NCBI GenBank assembly: GCA_029216955.1
Contig: JANAVB010003400.1
Coordinates: forward strand, 20,223,988-20,287,987
From: Iris pallida
Lineage: Eukaryota > Streptophyta > Magnoliopsida > Asparagales > Iridaceae
Length of the DNA: 64,000 bases
Direction: 5' to 3'
Positions within the stretch are counted from its first letter, which is position 1; the number at the start of each line of letters is the position of its first letter. This document shows positions 22,621 to 33,468 of the stretch, piece after piece. The translations under genes were made by a program, and so were the position numbers. The notes under the pieces are model-generated. The model worked only from the letters and a program-made list of their open reading frames with translations, did not search any database and had not been told where the DNA came from.

Positions 22621-23699
22621 TTGAAGGCATTCTGATATTATGTTGTTGTAATCTTACCATAAAGTTTTATGCTATTAGTTCAAAGAGAAATCTACTAGGC
22701 ATCTAGCTTTTGGTTCAAGGGAGGACCATTAACTGGGAAAATATCAGGAACAGTAGGTACATGTCCTCTGTGGCATGGAAAGGTTACGGACCTACAACCA
22801 TAGTTGTCTACTATATGTTTTCTGCGAAAAACGGATCCTGTGATGAGGATGGCTTAAACGCCTTAATGAGTTCTCAGGCAGAGTGAATGTCTGGTGTGCT
22901 TTACAGGAAGTATGGTAGCATAGCACTACAAGGAGTGAAACTCCAATCTACAGTAGGATGACTCCACCATGAGGTTCTCGGTTAGGGGTAATGCCTCGAC
23001 TTTGCGAGCCAAGTCACAACGGCGTAGCACTGCAAATAGATAAGTATCCTAATGTTGTATGATGAAATTAAAGAGGGGTAGACAGCACTACAAAGGAAAG
23101 GATGTCCCCACATTACAGTGGTATGATACCACGATGAGGTACCCGAATAGGGGTAAAGCCTTGGCCTTGCAAGCCATGTCGTTGCGGCGTAACATCGCAA
23201 TGGAGCCTAAGGCTTCTTGCTGGGTAGTTTGGCACTACAAAGAGGCTTGTGACCTCATGCTACTGTAGTATAACACTACGATGAGGTTCCCGGGTAGGGG
23301 TAATGCCTCGGCTTTAGGCCATCTCATAGCGGCGTAGCACCGCAAGGGAAGCGCAAGGCTTCATGCCATGTCTTTTTAATAAAGAACTTACCTATAGTGT
23401 ATGGACAGAGATATCAGGCCGTCTCTTGAGGGTAAACTTGTAAACGCCGAAAATTATACACTAAAACCAGGCTGGCACGGGGCCTTTAATGTGCAGCCAG
23501 AAGCACATGTAACTATATTATATGAATGGAAAGAATTGCAACTATGGTGCAGAATTCAAGGCTTAGTCCATTCTTGTATTATAGTCCGTTGTTTGACCTA
23601 TGCGGGAAGATTTAAGTCGTCAGCGACAACTCTCCTAATGAATGATGGACAGTTATTGTGGGGAACACTCAAATCCATATATCGAGATATGTGGAGGAT
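22621..23699 (+). repeat. Copia-1 3' untranslated interior with 150-160-bp repeats and PPT
   Basis: About three imperfect units recur between 22950 and 23400. Each has ATGAGGT(T/A)CCCG, TAGGGGTAA and GCGGCGTA-CACCGCAA pieces. Copia-2 has the matching block on the other strand at 27440-27960. The stretch ends in a polypurine tract, ATGTGGAGGAT, at the LTR border. Confidence 0.75.
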
Positions 23700-24898
23700 T
23701 GTTGGAGTTTTTTCTTGACATGTAGAGAGTTTAATTACACTCAACACATGCCTAGTATTTTAGTCCCACATTGGAAAAAATTCATGAGTTGTATCTCAAT
23801 ATATACATGGTATGTTGTTGAGATGTGCACATAGGGTGGTGACCCTAAGAAGGGAACCTTGTGGGTGATTTTACTAGGAGGTAAGGATAAGACTCCATGG
23901 TAAAGCATTAATGCTTTTTGCTCTTGGAATTTATTCCATTGGAGCTAAGCCCCGTAGGGGCTTAGCGACTCGGACACGGACTAGGACTCGGGCTCATGAG
24001 GCGTAATGTGGCATTCTGTTGGCACACTTTGTACTTAGCACGTCAGCATCGTCGCAAGGCACATAGTGCGCTTAAATTGCGCGAGCCTCTTGCACAGCCG
24101 TTCGCACGCCAGTTCGTGCCGCCCGATCGCGTGACCAGATGGCGCTGCCAGTTGGTGCAACAGTTAGCGCAACGGTTGGCACGGGGTGCATGCGGTGCGT
24201 GTGTTGCGCATGTGCGTGCGGGAGCAGATGGCGCCATTGGCGCAGTGGCGCAGTTGGCGTGCGTTGTGCGCCAGTTGGCTCAGATCGTGTCTATGTACGA
24301 TTGAGCAGTTACTGAATGTTAGGGACGATTTTTTTCACGTCCCGAACATTTTGCTAACTGGACGGTTACGGTGTGGGCCTATATAAGTTTCTCTTCTCTC
24401 TCTCTCTCTCTCTCAGGGACTAAGTGTTCATTACACAATTCCTTACGAATTTCTGAGAGTTCAAGAGAAAAAAGAAGTTGTGTACCAGTGCCATTTAGCG
24501 CAGGAGTCCGGGCCATCCGAGGAGTCAGAAGAGCGGAGTGTTCCAAAGTTCTCCGTCGAACTTGCTGGTTCCTGGAAGCTGTTCGTGTAGGGCGAATCAA
24601 GCTTTGAGCGTCGGTGATCATTCACCCCAGTAGGCTTTTTTTCTTTCTGACCTAATCAGAACCTTCTGTTCTTCTATTATCCACTTGCAACTCATTCTGA
24701 ACGAGAGCTTTTCTGATCTAATCCGAAAAGTTAGTGACGTTCGTTGCTACTGCTGCTATGAATTCTTCTGTGTCTTCTTCGAAGTAACACATTAGTTTTT
24801 CGTTTCTCAGAATCTTCCAAAGATCTATGTTATGCACATTCTTTGAAGTGTTGCATAATTTTCAACTTTCCATCGAAAATTACACTCCGGGACTAACA
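23700..24898 (+). mobile_element. Copia-1 3' LTR
   Basis: It starts TGTTGGAG right after the polypurine tract and ends CTAACA. The TATA box CTATATAAG is at about 24379-24387, followed by a CT run. The LTR holds a GC-rich stretch (24050-24290) with repeated GCGCA and GTTGGC pieces in the position where the copia-2 LTRs carry TACGCAC repeats. The second half matches copia-2 LTRs well (for example CTTGCTGGTTCCTGGAAGC). Confidence 0.8.
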
Positions 24899-24918
24899 TG
24901 AATTAGGTTAGAAAATCC

Positions 24919-25539
24919 AAAAATTGTATCGGAAGCATGCAACTTTCAAAATATTGTGTAAAAAGAATCAAGTTAAAAAATTTTGGGACCTGTTACGTCC
25001 CAAATTTGAGCATACAAAAAATACGTCCCAAACTTAGGCCTAAAAAACAATTTTTAATTGTTAAAAAATATTTGGCAAAGTTAGCCTGAAGCTTTAGCTA
25101 AGCTAGCCTTAATCTTTAGCTAAGCTTATTGCCGCGTTAGCCATAGTCAGCCTGCTACAATATTTGTTGCCCAACTTTTGGGCGTTTTTCTTTTTATTAT
25201 TATTTTTTTTAATCAACGTCCAATTTTAAGCTTAAACTTTAGCTAATCAAACCAACTTTTTATTATATATAAATAATAAAACGTCCAAAAATTGAGCGTA
25301 AAAATGAATTGGCTTGATTAGCCATTTAGTAGCCACCTAACAACATGAAACAAACGTCCAAATTTTGGGCATATAAATTTTTGCCAGAATAATGTAACTA
25401 CGGGAACCAAATTTTAAACAATAAAAAATTGTTTTTGACGTCTAAGTTTGGGATGTAACATGTGCCAATTTACATATTCCACTAAATTGGTTCCTTTTAC
25501 ACAATACTTTGGAAGTTGTATGCTTATAATACAATTTTC
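24919..25539. mobile_element. Foldback (MITE-like) element with about 100-bp inverted arms
   Basis: The left arm (24919-25016) and right arm (about 25437-25539) are imperfect inverted repeats. Shared blocks are AAAATTGTAT, AAGCAT(G/A)CAACTT, TATTGTGTAAAA and GTTAC(G/A)TCCCAAA. The 420 bp between holds further small inverted pieces of the type ACGTCC-AAA-TTTGGG and two AGCTTTAGCTAAGCT copies. No ORF is present. Long arms fit a Mutator-type or other foldback element, but no target duplication was found, so the superfamily is open. Confidence 0.6.
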
Positions 25540-25633
25540 TGTATAAAATCCTTATTTAAACCACTTCAATTTCGAAATAATCTGGACGTTGATCACGATC
25601 CAACGATGTTAGTACAATATCGAAATTGAACCT

Positions 25634-25815
25634 TCAGCTCCGACAGCGATATGTCGATGGTATACCGCAAAACCATTCTGGAGCAGCAACATCATCGACG
25701 GCATACCACGGAATACGGTCAGAATGTTTTGGAACAAAATATGGCATTAACGGCGTACTCGATGTACCGTCCCCTTTGATAAGCTTTGTATAGACTTCTG
25801 AAATGGGATCAAAAT
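25634..25815 (-). pseudogene. Host coding-like fragment, part 2 (after the copia-2 insertion)
   Basis: Read on the minus strand with copia-2 and one TSD copy removed, a frame runs unbroken from about 33345 through the junction into this stretch. It contains DPISEVYTKLIKGDG and YFVPKHSDRIPWYAVDD and ends at a TGA at 25634-25636. Composition is that of an ordinary globular protein, unlike the transposon debris around it. I do not recognise the family. It could be a pseudogene of a host gene or of an older element. Confidence 0.45.
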
Positions 25816-27128
25816 TGTTATTGCCGGGGCACAATTTTTTCGATAGAAAACAGAGAATATGAAACAATTGTAAAAATAATGTTCCAACGCAACATTTCTA
25901 GGAAGGTTGCGCAAGGATAACGAAGATCTAAAAAGATATCATTATGATATTACGAGAATCTAAAAAGATTTCGTAATCACAGCAATCAGATCATAGTACT
26001 TCTAAAAAGAAGATACAATCAGAGTTACTGGCAGCAACGAAGAAGGTGACTGGCGAAAGATGGAAGAACGCCTGCTGGGGTGAATGATCACCGTTGCTCA
26101 AAGCTTTATTCGCCCTACACGAACAGCTTCCAGGAACTAGCAAGTTCGTCGGAGAACTTGGAACACTACTGCTCTTCTGACTCCTCGGATGGATACGATC
26201 TCCCGTGCAAAAAGTAACACTGGTGCGGCGCCTTTCCTCTCTCTCTCGAAGGCTGCAGATCAGAACTGTGTTAAAGAACACGTCTGAAAATCTCTGTTTA
26301 CTTGTGCTAAAGAACACTTCGTAAACTTTCTGGTGGCTTCTCTTTCTGTTCTATAACCTGTGAGAGAGGAGGAGGAGGCCTTATATAAGCCCCTGCAACA
26401 ACTGCCCGGTTAGCACAATATTAGGGACGTGGTAGTAACCACCCCGAATATGGAGCAACCGCTCAGAACATGCAATGACACGTTCTGCTGGAAGTTGTGC
26501 CACCAGCGTAATTTACACTTTACGCACACAGCCCCTTTTACGTACCCTACGCACACTACGCACTCTACGCACACTGCGTACGCTGCGCACACTGCGCACT
26601 CTACGCACGCTGCGTACGCTGCGCACACTGCGCGTAATGGGCGTACTGGGCTGCATACTGGGCCAGCGTAACTGGGCTCGCATAACGGGCCGCGCAACGT
26701 GGTCGCGCAAGTGGCTCGCGCAACGAGCGCAACTTAAGCGCACTATGCGCCTAGCGACGATGCTGACGTGCTAAGTGCAAAGTGCGCCAACAAAATGCCA
26801 CATTACGCCTCATGAGCCCTTGAGCCCGAGTTCGAGCCCGAGTTCGAGTCCGAGTCCGAGTCCGAGTCCGAGTCTTAGTCGCTAAGCCCCAACGGGGCTT
26901 AGCTCCTTTGGAAATAAATTTCCCAAAAGCAAAAAAGCATGAATGCTTTAATTGTTGATGTTAGCCTTTTTCCCATTAGAAAAATAATCCCACATGGCAA
27001 ACCCATGTGCATCTCCACACCACATGTGCATCTCCAATAATAGCAAAGCTAATATATAGAGATACAAACCATTTGTTTTTTCCGATGTGGGACTAAACCT
27101 TTCTAAAGGAAAAACCAAAAACCCAACA
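25816..27128 (-). repeat. Copia-2 3' LTR
   Basis: It matches the LTR at 32146-33282 apart from two expanded repeats: TACGCAC/TGCGCAC-type units (about 26520-26760) and GAGTCC units (about 26820-26880). A TATA box (TATATAA on the minus strand) is at 26381-26387. The minus-strand start TGTTGGG follows a polypurine tract, GTGGGGGAT (plus 27129-27137). Confidence 0.9.
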
Positions 27129-28211
27129 ATCCCCCACATATCTCTATATATGGATATAAGTGTTTCCTACAGTAACTGTCCATCATGCATTAGGAGAGAT
27201 GTCGCTTACGACTTGAATCTTCCCACATGGGTCAAAAATCAAACTATAATACAAGAATGGACTAAGCCTTGAATTCTGCATCATAGCTGAAATTCTTTCT
27301 ACTCACATAATGTAGTTACATGTGCTTCTGGCTACACATTAAAGGCCCTGTGCCAGCCTGGTTTCAGTGTATAATTTTGGGTGTCTACAAGTTTACCCTC
27401 AAGAGACGGCCTGATATCTCTGTCATACACTATAGGTGAGTTCATTATAAAGAGACATGGCATGAAGCGCTTTGTGCTTCCCTTGCGGTGCTACGCCGCT
27501 ATGACATAGCTTAAAGCCGAGGCCTTACCCCGTACCGGGAACCTCATCGTAGTGTCATACTACAGTAGCATGAGGCAACCGCCTCTTTGTAGTGCCAAAC
27601 TACCCAGCATGAAGCCTTAGGCTCCCTTGCGGTGTTACGTCGCAACGATATGGCTTGCAAGGCCGAGGCTTTATCCCTAACCGGGTACCTCATAGTGGTG
27701 TCGTGCCACTGTAACATGAGGAACTCCTCCTCTTTGTAGTGCTGACTACACCCCTCTTTATATTTAACATACAGCATTAGGCTAACTGCCTATTTGCGGT
27801 GCTACGCCGCTGTGACTTGGCCTACAAAGCCGAGGCTTTATCCTATTCCTGGGCAGCACCCCACATATAGGAACCTCATTATGGAGTCACCCCACTGTAG
27901 CATGGAGTTTCACTCCTTGTAGTGCTGCTCTACCGTGCTTCCTGTAAAGTACTCCAGGCATTCACTCTGCCTGAGAACTCATTAAGACAATAAAGCCAAC
28001 CTTCCCACAGGAACCGTTTTCCGCAGAAAACAATAGTAGACAACAGTGGTTATAGGTCCGTAACCTCTCTATGCCCAATAGAACATGTACCCACCGTTCC
28101 TGATATTCTTCCGATTAGTGGTCCTCCCTTGAACCAAAAGCTAGATGCCTAGTAGATAAATCTTTGAACTATTAGCATAAAACTTTATGGTAGGAATACA
28201 ATAATCCAATA
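27129..28211 (-). repeat. Copia-2 3' untranslated interior with 150-160-bp repeats
   Basis: Three diverged units marked by GCGGTGCTACGCCGC or a variant at about 27484, 27635 and 27796 (spacings about 151 and 161 bp). Each unit also holds CCGAGGC and ACCTCAT pieces. GCGGTG-CTA-CGCCGC can fold on itself. The block is shared with copia-1, so it is old in this family. Confidence 0.75.
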
Positions 28212-29726
28212 TCAGAATGCCTTCAAGCCCATTTTACAAGCTGTGTCATTGACCAGCAGGCGCTTGAGGCCCTTGGTGAACGGATCCGCCAGGTTCTCCT
28301 GACTCCGAACACCAATCACTGCAATAACACCTCTCTTGATAAGATCGTGTACTGCCCTGTGCTTCAACCGCACAGTCCTCTTCTTCCCGTTGAAGAGGTC
28401 ATTTGATGCCACCGCCGCAGTCGTCTGGTTGTCGCAGTATATCGGTATCGCCGGTATTTGCACCCCAACCAATGGAAGATCATACATGAGCTTCTGAAGC
28501 CATTCAGCTTCCTCGGCTGCGGTATCTAGTGCAAAGAACTCAGATTCCATGGATGACCGCGAGAGCATAGTCTGCTTCTTCGATTTCCACGATATAGCAG
28601 CTCCACCCATTGTAAAAATGTATCCACCTGTGGACCTCTCGCTCTCCAGCTCTGAGCACCAACTGGCATCACTGAAGCCTTCCACTACCGACGGATCTCC
28701 GCTGTAGTATAGTGCATATGTCTGAGTCTTCTTGAGATATCTCATAATCCGTTTCACAGCTTTCCAGTGTTCAGCACCTGGGTTGCTCGTGAAACGACTC
28801 AGCATTCCTACGACAAAAGCTATGTCAGGCCTTGTGGCAGTAGTAGCATACATCAAACTTCCCATTACGCTTGCATACTCCAACTGCCTGATGCTTTCCC
28901 CTGAATTAGGCTTCAGCTTCAGATCACACATGTACGACGTATCGATCCCTGGAAGATCCCAATACCCATAACGAGTGATCATTTTCTCAATATAATGAGA
29001 CTGTGACAGCGCTAGTCCAGTGTCTGTCCGGATGATCTTGATCCCTAAGATCATATCAACTTCCCCCAAGTCCTTCATACTGAACTTGCTTGAGATGAAT
29101 TTCTTTGTTTCTGTGACACAGCTAATATCCGTACCTAGGATAAGCATGTCGTCCACGTACAGACAAACGATCACACCTCTTCCATCAGCGAACTTCGTGT
29201 AAACACACTTGTCCGTATCGCTGACCATGTAGCCATTTGACCTTATAACTTTGTCAAATTTCTCATGCCATATCTTGGGAGCCTGTTTAAGACCGTACAA
29301 AGATTTTACCAACTTGCAGACTTTGTCTTCAAGACCCCTGATGACAAATCCCTCTGGCTGTTGTATGTAAATCTCTTCGGTCAGCTCGCCATTTAGGAAA
29401 GCTGTATTCACATCCATCTGATGTATCACCATCTTATGTATTGCTGCAAGAGCAATCAACATTCTGATGGTGGTCATCCGGGCTACTGGAGCATACGTGT
29501 CAAAATAGTCAATCCCCTGCTTCTGAGAAAACCCCTTGGCTACCAACCTAGCCTTGAACTTGTCAATAGTTCCGTCTGCTTTCATCTTCTTCTTGAAGAT
29601 CCATTTGCATCCGATGGGTTTCGCTCCTTCAGGAAGATCAACCAACACCCAAGTGTTATTTGAGGTGATGGAATCAATCTCATTGTCAATCGCCTCCTTC
29701 CAGAAAACCGCGTCTCTGGTCTTCAT
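28212..29726 (-). CDS. Copia-2 reverse transcriptase and RNase H
   Basis: An intact frame of 504 codons. Reverse transcriptase spans roughly residues 15-260: NNTWVLVDLPEGAK, MDVNTAFLNGELTEE with a catalytic Asp, LYGLKQAPKIW, and CLYVDDMLILG with the YVDD active site. RNase H spans roughly 360-490: DASWC, SMESEF, YCDNQ and LKHRAVHD provide the expected acidic residues and His. The frame ends after ADPFTKGLKRLLVND, the usual end of copia pol. The apparent first codon is not a true start; a one-base deletion at about 29745 separates it from the upstream part of the polyprotein. Specific copia lineage not assigned. Confidence 0.93.
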   Translation of the reverse strand: MKTRDAVFWKEAIDNEIDSITSNNTWVLVDLPEGAKPIGCKWIFKKKMKADGTIDKFKARLVAKGFSQKQGIDYFDTYAPVARMTTIRMLIALAAIHKMVIHQMDVNTAFLNGELTEEIYIQQPEGFVIRGLEDKVCKLVKSLYGLKQAPKIWHEKFDKVIRSNGYMVSDTDKCVYTKFADGRGVIVCLYVDDMLILGTDISCVTETKKFISSKFSMKDLGEVDMILGIKIIRTDTGLALSQSHYIEKMITRYGYWDLPGIDTSYMCDLKLKPNSGESIRQLEYASVMGSLMYATTATRPDIAFVVGMLSRFTSNPGAEHWKAVKRIMRYLKKTQTYALYYSGDPSVVEGFSDASWCSELESERSTGGYIFTMGGAAISWKSKKQTMLSRSSMESEFFALDTAAEEAEWLQKLMYDLPLVGVQIPAIPIYCDNQTTAAVASNDLFNGKKRTVRLKHRAVHDLIKRGVIAVIGVRSQENLADPFTKGLKRLLVNDTACKMGLKAF

Positions 29727-30715
29727 CGCCTCATCATAGGTAAGCGATCTGCTTCCACATGATAGGTGACAAAGTCACTTCCGAAGTCCTTCGGCCTCCT
29801 CACACGCTTAGCTGACGGCTCAGCTTGTTCTGGTTCAACCGTTGTTTCAACAACAACATCTTCTTGGACCACATCTTCATTGAAGACTTCAGTTTCTTGT
29901 GCACCCTCATTATTCTCCGGAACATCCGAAAGAACAATATTCTTGTGCCTTGCAAACTTGTCTTCAAAATATTCTGCATCGCGAGATTCAATGATATGAT
30001 TTGACTCAATATCAAGAAATCTCCGAGCATCACTCTTCTCGGCATACCCCAAGAAGATCGTCTTTGTAGTCCTTGTCCCAAGCTTCTGAATCTTTAGATC
30101 TGGAAGCTTGACTTACGCCAGACACCCCCACACTCGAATGACATTCAAGTTAGGTCTGACCTTGAACCAGAGTTCATGAGGAGTAACGTCTGAAGTTGCA
30201 TGAGACACTCTATTTAGAATAAAAGTGGCCGTCAATACAGCTTCTCCCCAGTAGCACTTAGGAAGGCCAGCAGTCAACAACATTGAATTTATCATTTCTG
30301 TCAACGTTATGTTCTTCCTCTCAGCTACTCCGTTTGATTGAGGAGAGTACGGAGCCGTAGTCTCATTGACAATTCCATGTTCCTTACAGAACGATGCGAA
30401 TTCATGAGACCGGTACTCCCCACCTCGATCACTTCTTATCCTTTTGAGTTGTTGTCCAGTCTGCCGCTCAGCTTCGGCTCTGAACTCCTTGAACTTCTCG
30501 AATGCTTCGTCTTTAGCCTTCAGCAAGTAGACGAACGCATACTTTGAGAAGTCATCGATGAAGGTTATGAAATACTTCATCTCGACCTTTGTAGAGAACT
30601 GTTTGAAGTCACAGATATCGGAGTGAACCAACTCCAGAAGATCTGTACTTTGATTAACCCGAGGAAAGGGTTTCCTTGTGATCTTCGTTTGAGCACAAAC
30701 TTCACATTTCTCTAC
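29727..30715 (-). pseudogene. Copia-2 integrase core and linker
   Basis: The catalytic core is complete: VHSDICDF (first Asp), RSDRGGEYRS (second Asp) and SPQSNGVAERKN (Glu). Just upstream, in the frame used after a shift at about 30715, CEVCAQTK supplies the Cys pair of the HHCC zinc-binding module; the His pair is in the preceding frame. A TAA follows VWGCLA at about 30113, and the same frame then reopens through FLGYAEKSDARRFL to about 29745, where one base is lost compared with copia-1. Confidence 0.9.
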
Positions 30716-31827
30716 CTTACCCCCACATTTGAGATAAGTCCTAGACTAGACATTCTGTTTATTCGTTTACAATAAACATGTCCTAGCCTATTATGCCACA
30801 ACTCAAGAGTATAAGCAGAATGAGTGACTTCATTAATTATATTAATTACATTGGACTGATTTACAAGCTGAATCTTGAACATTCCTTCGGTATAAAAAGC
30901 TTTCCCGAAATATGTTTCCTTGATAGACATCACCATCTGACCAGCATTGATGTCCATCCTGAGGCCTGCATTGCAGAGTAGGCCTCCCGAGACCAGGTTC
31001 TTGGCGATAGCAGGTACGTGCTTTACGCCTTGAAGCGTCAGAGACTTCCCCGAAGTCAGCTTCAACACCACCGTCCCGATCCCGAGCACTTCAACTTGTG
31101 CTTGGTTCGCCATCATAACCACTTCAGAAGTAGGTGTAAAGGTGGTGAACCACTCCTTACTGGAGCAGACATGGCAGGAGGCTCCAGTGTCTACCCACCA
31201 GTCAGAGTCAGTTCTTACTGCATCAACCTGTGCAATCATAGCAACTACGTCAGTGATCATAGATACCTTACTAGGCTCTCCTTGCTCTGATTGCTTGGTC
31301 TTTACTTTACACTCATTCTTAAAGTGGCCCTTCTTGCCACACTTGAAGCAAGGCATTTCTGACTTTGGCTTCTTTTTCTTGATAGAAGTTCCCTTGACTT
31401 TTAGATTGTCAGGGTTCTTCTTCTTGCTGTGGAAAGCCGCCTGCTTTTCCTTTGGTTTCTTGGTCTGAACCAGATTGGCGTTAGCCAATTGCTTGGACAG
31501 TGTGTCCACCTTCAGTTGAGCCCGCATCTGGTCCTCAACATAGATTTCCTGTAGGAGATCTTCAAGGGTGATCTCCAACTTCTTCCTATGCATGTTTGCA
31601 TAGAACTTGCTCCACCCAGCGGGGAGCTTTGAGACAATTCCTCCAACAACAAACTTGTCGGGGAGGGGCATCGCCTCGTCTTCCAGCTTCTGTCGCAGTT
31701 TCAGGAACTCCTTCACCTGCGGCAACATAGACTTTTCGTCCTCAAAGAACCACTTGTGATATTTTTCAACCACAAATATTTTACTGCGGTTCTTGTCTTC
31801 TTCGTAGAGTTTTTCTAGAGACTCCAT
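30716..31827 (-). pseudogene. Copia-2 gag 3' part, protease and start of integrase
   Basis: This frame holds the C-terminal part of gag with one CCHC zinc knuckle (CFKCGKKGHFKNEC), which binds element RNA, then the aspartic protease signature WWVDTGASCHVC, and then the pre-integrase segment ELWHNRLGHVYCKRI with the His pair of the integrase zinc module. It ends in a frameshift at about 30715. The protease Asp is present. Confidence 0.9.
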
Positions 31828-32123
31828 ATGTTATTCTTCTTAGAATACGATTCTGCTAGGGAATCCTCCATAGCATTCAGGATAAGCAACCTGCAAATGC
31901 TATTCTTCCTTCTCCACTTGGCCTGAAGTTTAGTAGCCGCAGAGATTGCGACAGCAGACCCAGTATCTGGAACGGTAGGTTCCTCTTCAAGAAGCACGTG
32001 ATCCACGTCTCTGAGTTGAAGAGTGAGATAAACCTTCTTCTTCCAGACTTGATAATGCTCTCCATCAAACTTTTCTAACTTACAGAAGTCAGTGTTTAGG
32101 AGTGAAGCATTAATGTTTTCCAT
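31815..32123 (-). pseudogene. Copia-2 gag N-terminal part
   Basis: The frame begins with an ATG 23 nt after the 5' LTR and encodes the copia gag start (KLEKFDGEHYQVWKKKVYL, the UBN2-type gag fold). It ends after 102 codons because of a frameshift near 31820-31860; the next frame overlaps and continues the gag sequence. The ATG is the natural polyprotein start. Confidence 0.85.
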
Positions 32124-32145
32124 CGTAGCAATAAAGCTTTGAGAT

Positions 32146-33282
32146 TGTTATTGTCGGGGCACAATTTTTTCAATGGAAAACAGAGAATATGAAACAATTG
32201 TAAAAATAATGTTCCAATGCAACACTTCTAGGAAGGTTGCGCAAGGATAACGAAGATCTAAAAAGATATCGTTATGATATTACGAGAATCTAAAAAGATT
32301 TCGTAATCACAGCAATCAGATCGTAGTACTTCTAAAAAGAAGATACAATCAGAGTTACTGGCAGCAACGAAGAAGGTGACTGGCGAAAGATGGAAGAACG
32401 CCTGCTGGGGTGAATGATCACCGTTGCTCAAAACTTTATTCGCCCTACACGAACAGCTTCCAGGAACCAGCAAGTTCGTCGGAGAACTTGGAACACTACT
32501 GCTCTTCTGACTCCTCGGATGGACACGATCTCCCGTGCAAAAAGCAACGCTGGTGCGGCGCCTTTCCTCTCTCTCTCGAAGGCTGCAGATCAGAACTGTG
32601 TTAAAGAACACGTCTGAAAATCTCTGTTTACTTGTGCTAGAACACGTCTGAAAATCTCTGTTTACTTGTGCTAAAGAACACTTCGTAAACTTTCTGGTGG
32701 CTTCTCTTTCTGTTATATAACCTGTGAGAGAGGAGGAGGAGGCCTTATATAAGCCCCTGCAACAACTGCCCGGTTAGCACAATGTTAGGGACGTGGTAGT
32801 AACCACCCCGAACATGGAGCAACCGCTCAGAACATGCAATGACACGTTCTGCTGGAAGTTGTGCCACCAGCGTAATTTACACTTTACGCACACAGCCCCT
32901 TTTACGCACCCTACGCACTCTACGCACGCTGCGTACGCTGCGCACACTGCGCGTACTGGGCTGAGTACTGGGCTGACGATGCTGACGTGCTAAGTGCGCC
33001 AACAAAATGCCACATTACGCCTCATGAGCCCGAGTCCGATTTCGAGTCTGGGCTTAGCTCCTATGGAAATAAATTTCCCAAGAGCAAAAAGCATGAATGC
33101 TTTAATTGTTGATGTTAGCCTTTTTCTCATTAGAAAAATAATCCCACATGGCAAATCCATGTGCACCTCCACACCACATGTGCATCTCCAATAATAGCAA
33201 AGCTAATATATAGAGACACAAACCATTTGTTTTTTCCGATGTGGGACTAAACCTTTCTAAAGGAAAAACCAAAAACCCAACA
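32146..33282 (-). repeat. Copia-2 5' LTR
   Basis: It drives element transcription on the minus strand. TATATAA is at 32745-32751 (minus), within GCTTATATAAGG. The TACGCAC-type stretch (about 32900-32960) is far shorter than in the 3' LTR. A 30-bp segment near 32640 (ACACGTCTGAAAATC) is duplicated in tandem here only. The LTR ends directly at the TSD AAAAT. Confidence 0.9.
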
Positions 33283-33468
33283 AAAATGAGTTCCCTTATC
33301 GCCTTCGACTCCCACGAGCTTCTCAGACACACAGATAGTATTTGTCGCACTCCGAAATATTTTTCACATAGGTTAATAGGCCATGAACCCCATCCAACAT
33401 CATCAATTGCATGCCGTATAGATAAACAACAACTATCTTAATTTCTTCTTTCTGCATCTTTTCGTATT
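33283..33468 (-). pseudogene. Host coding-like fragment, part 1 (before the copia-2 insertion)
   Basis: On the minus strand a likely exon opens after TTGATTAG (AG at 33469-33470) and reads KIVVVYLYGMQLMMLDG and TYVKNISECDKYYLC. A one-base slip in the TGTGTG tract near 33345 moves the reading to the frame that runs through the copia-2 target site into 25815-25634. The family is not recognised. Confidence 0.45.

Larger units (their letters stand above)
25816..33282 (-). mobile_element. Copia-2: full-length Ty1/copia retrotransposon, inactivated
   Basis: The element is 7467 bp long, in minus orientation, with LTRs of 1137 bp (5', high coordinates) and 1313 bp (3'). The TSD AAAAT is at 25811-25815 and 33283-33287. 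LTR termini in element sense are TGTTGGG and AATAACA. Gag, protease, integrase, reverse transcriptase and RNase H follow in copia order. Three frameshifts (about 31820-31860, 30715, 29745) and a stop (about 30113) break the polyprotein, while the reverse transcriptase-RNase H part is intact. Confidence 0.95.

Noticed and set aside
26475..26774. Frame encoding a Leu-Arg-Thr repeat
   Set aside because: It is a translation of the TACGCAC/TGCGCAC-type repeat in the copia-2 LTR, expanded in one LTR only.
32121..32145. Standard copia primer binding site (TGGTATCAGAGC) after the copia-2 5' LTR
   Set aside because: The bases there read ATCTCAAAGC in element sense; similarity to the initiator-Met type PBS is too weak to call.
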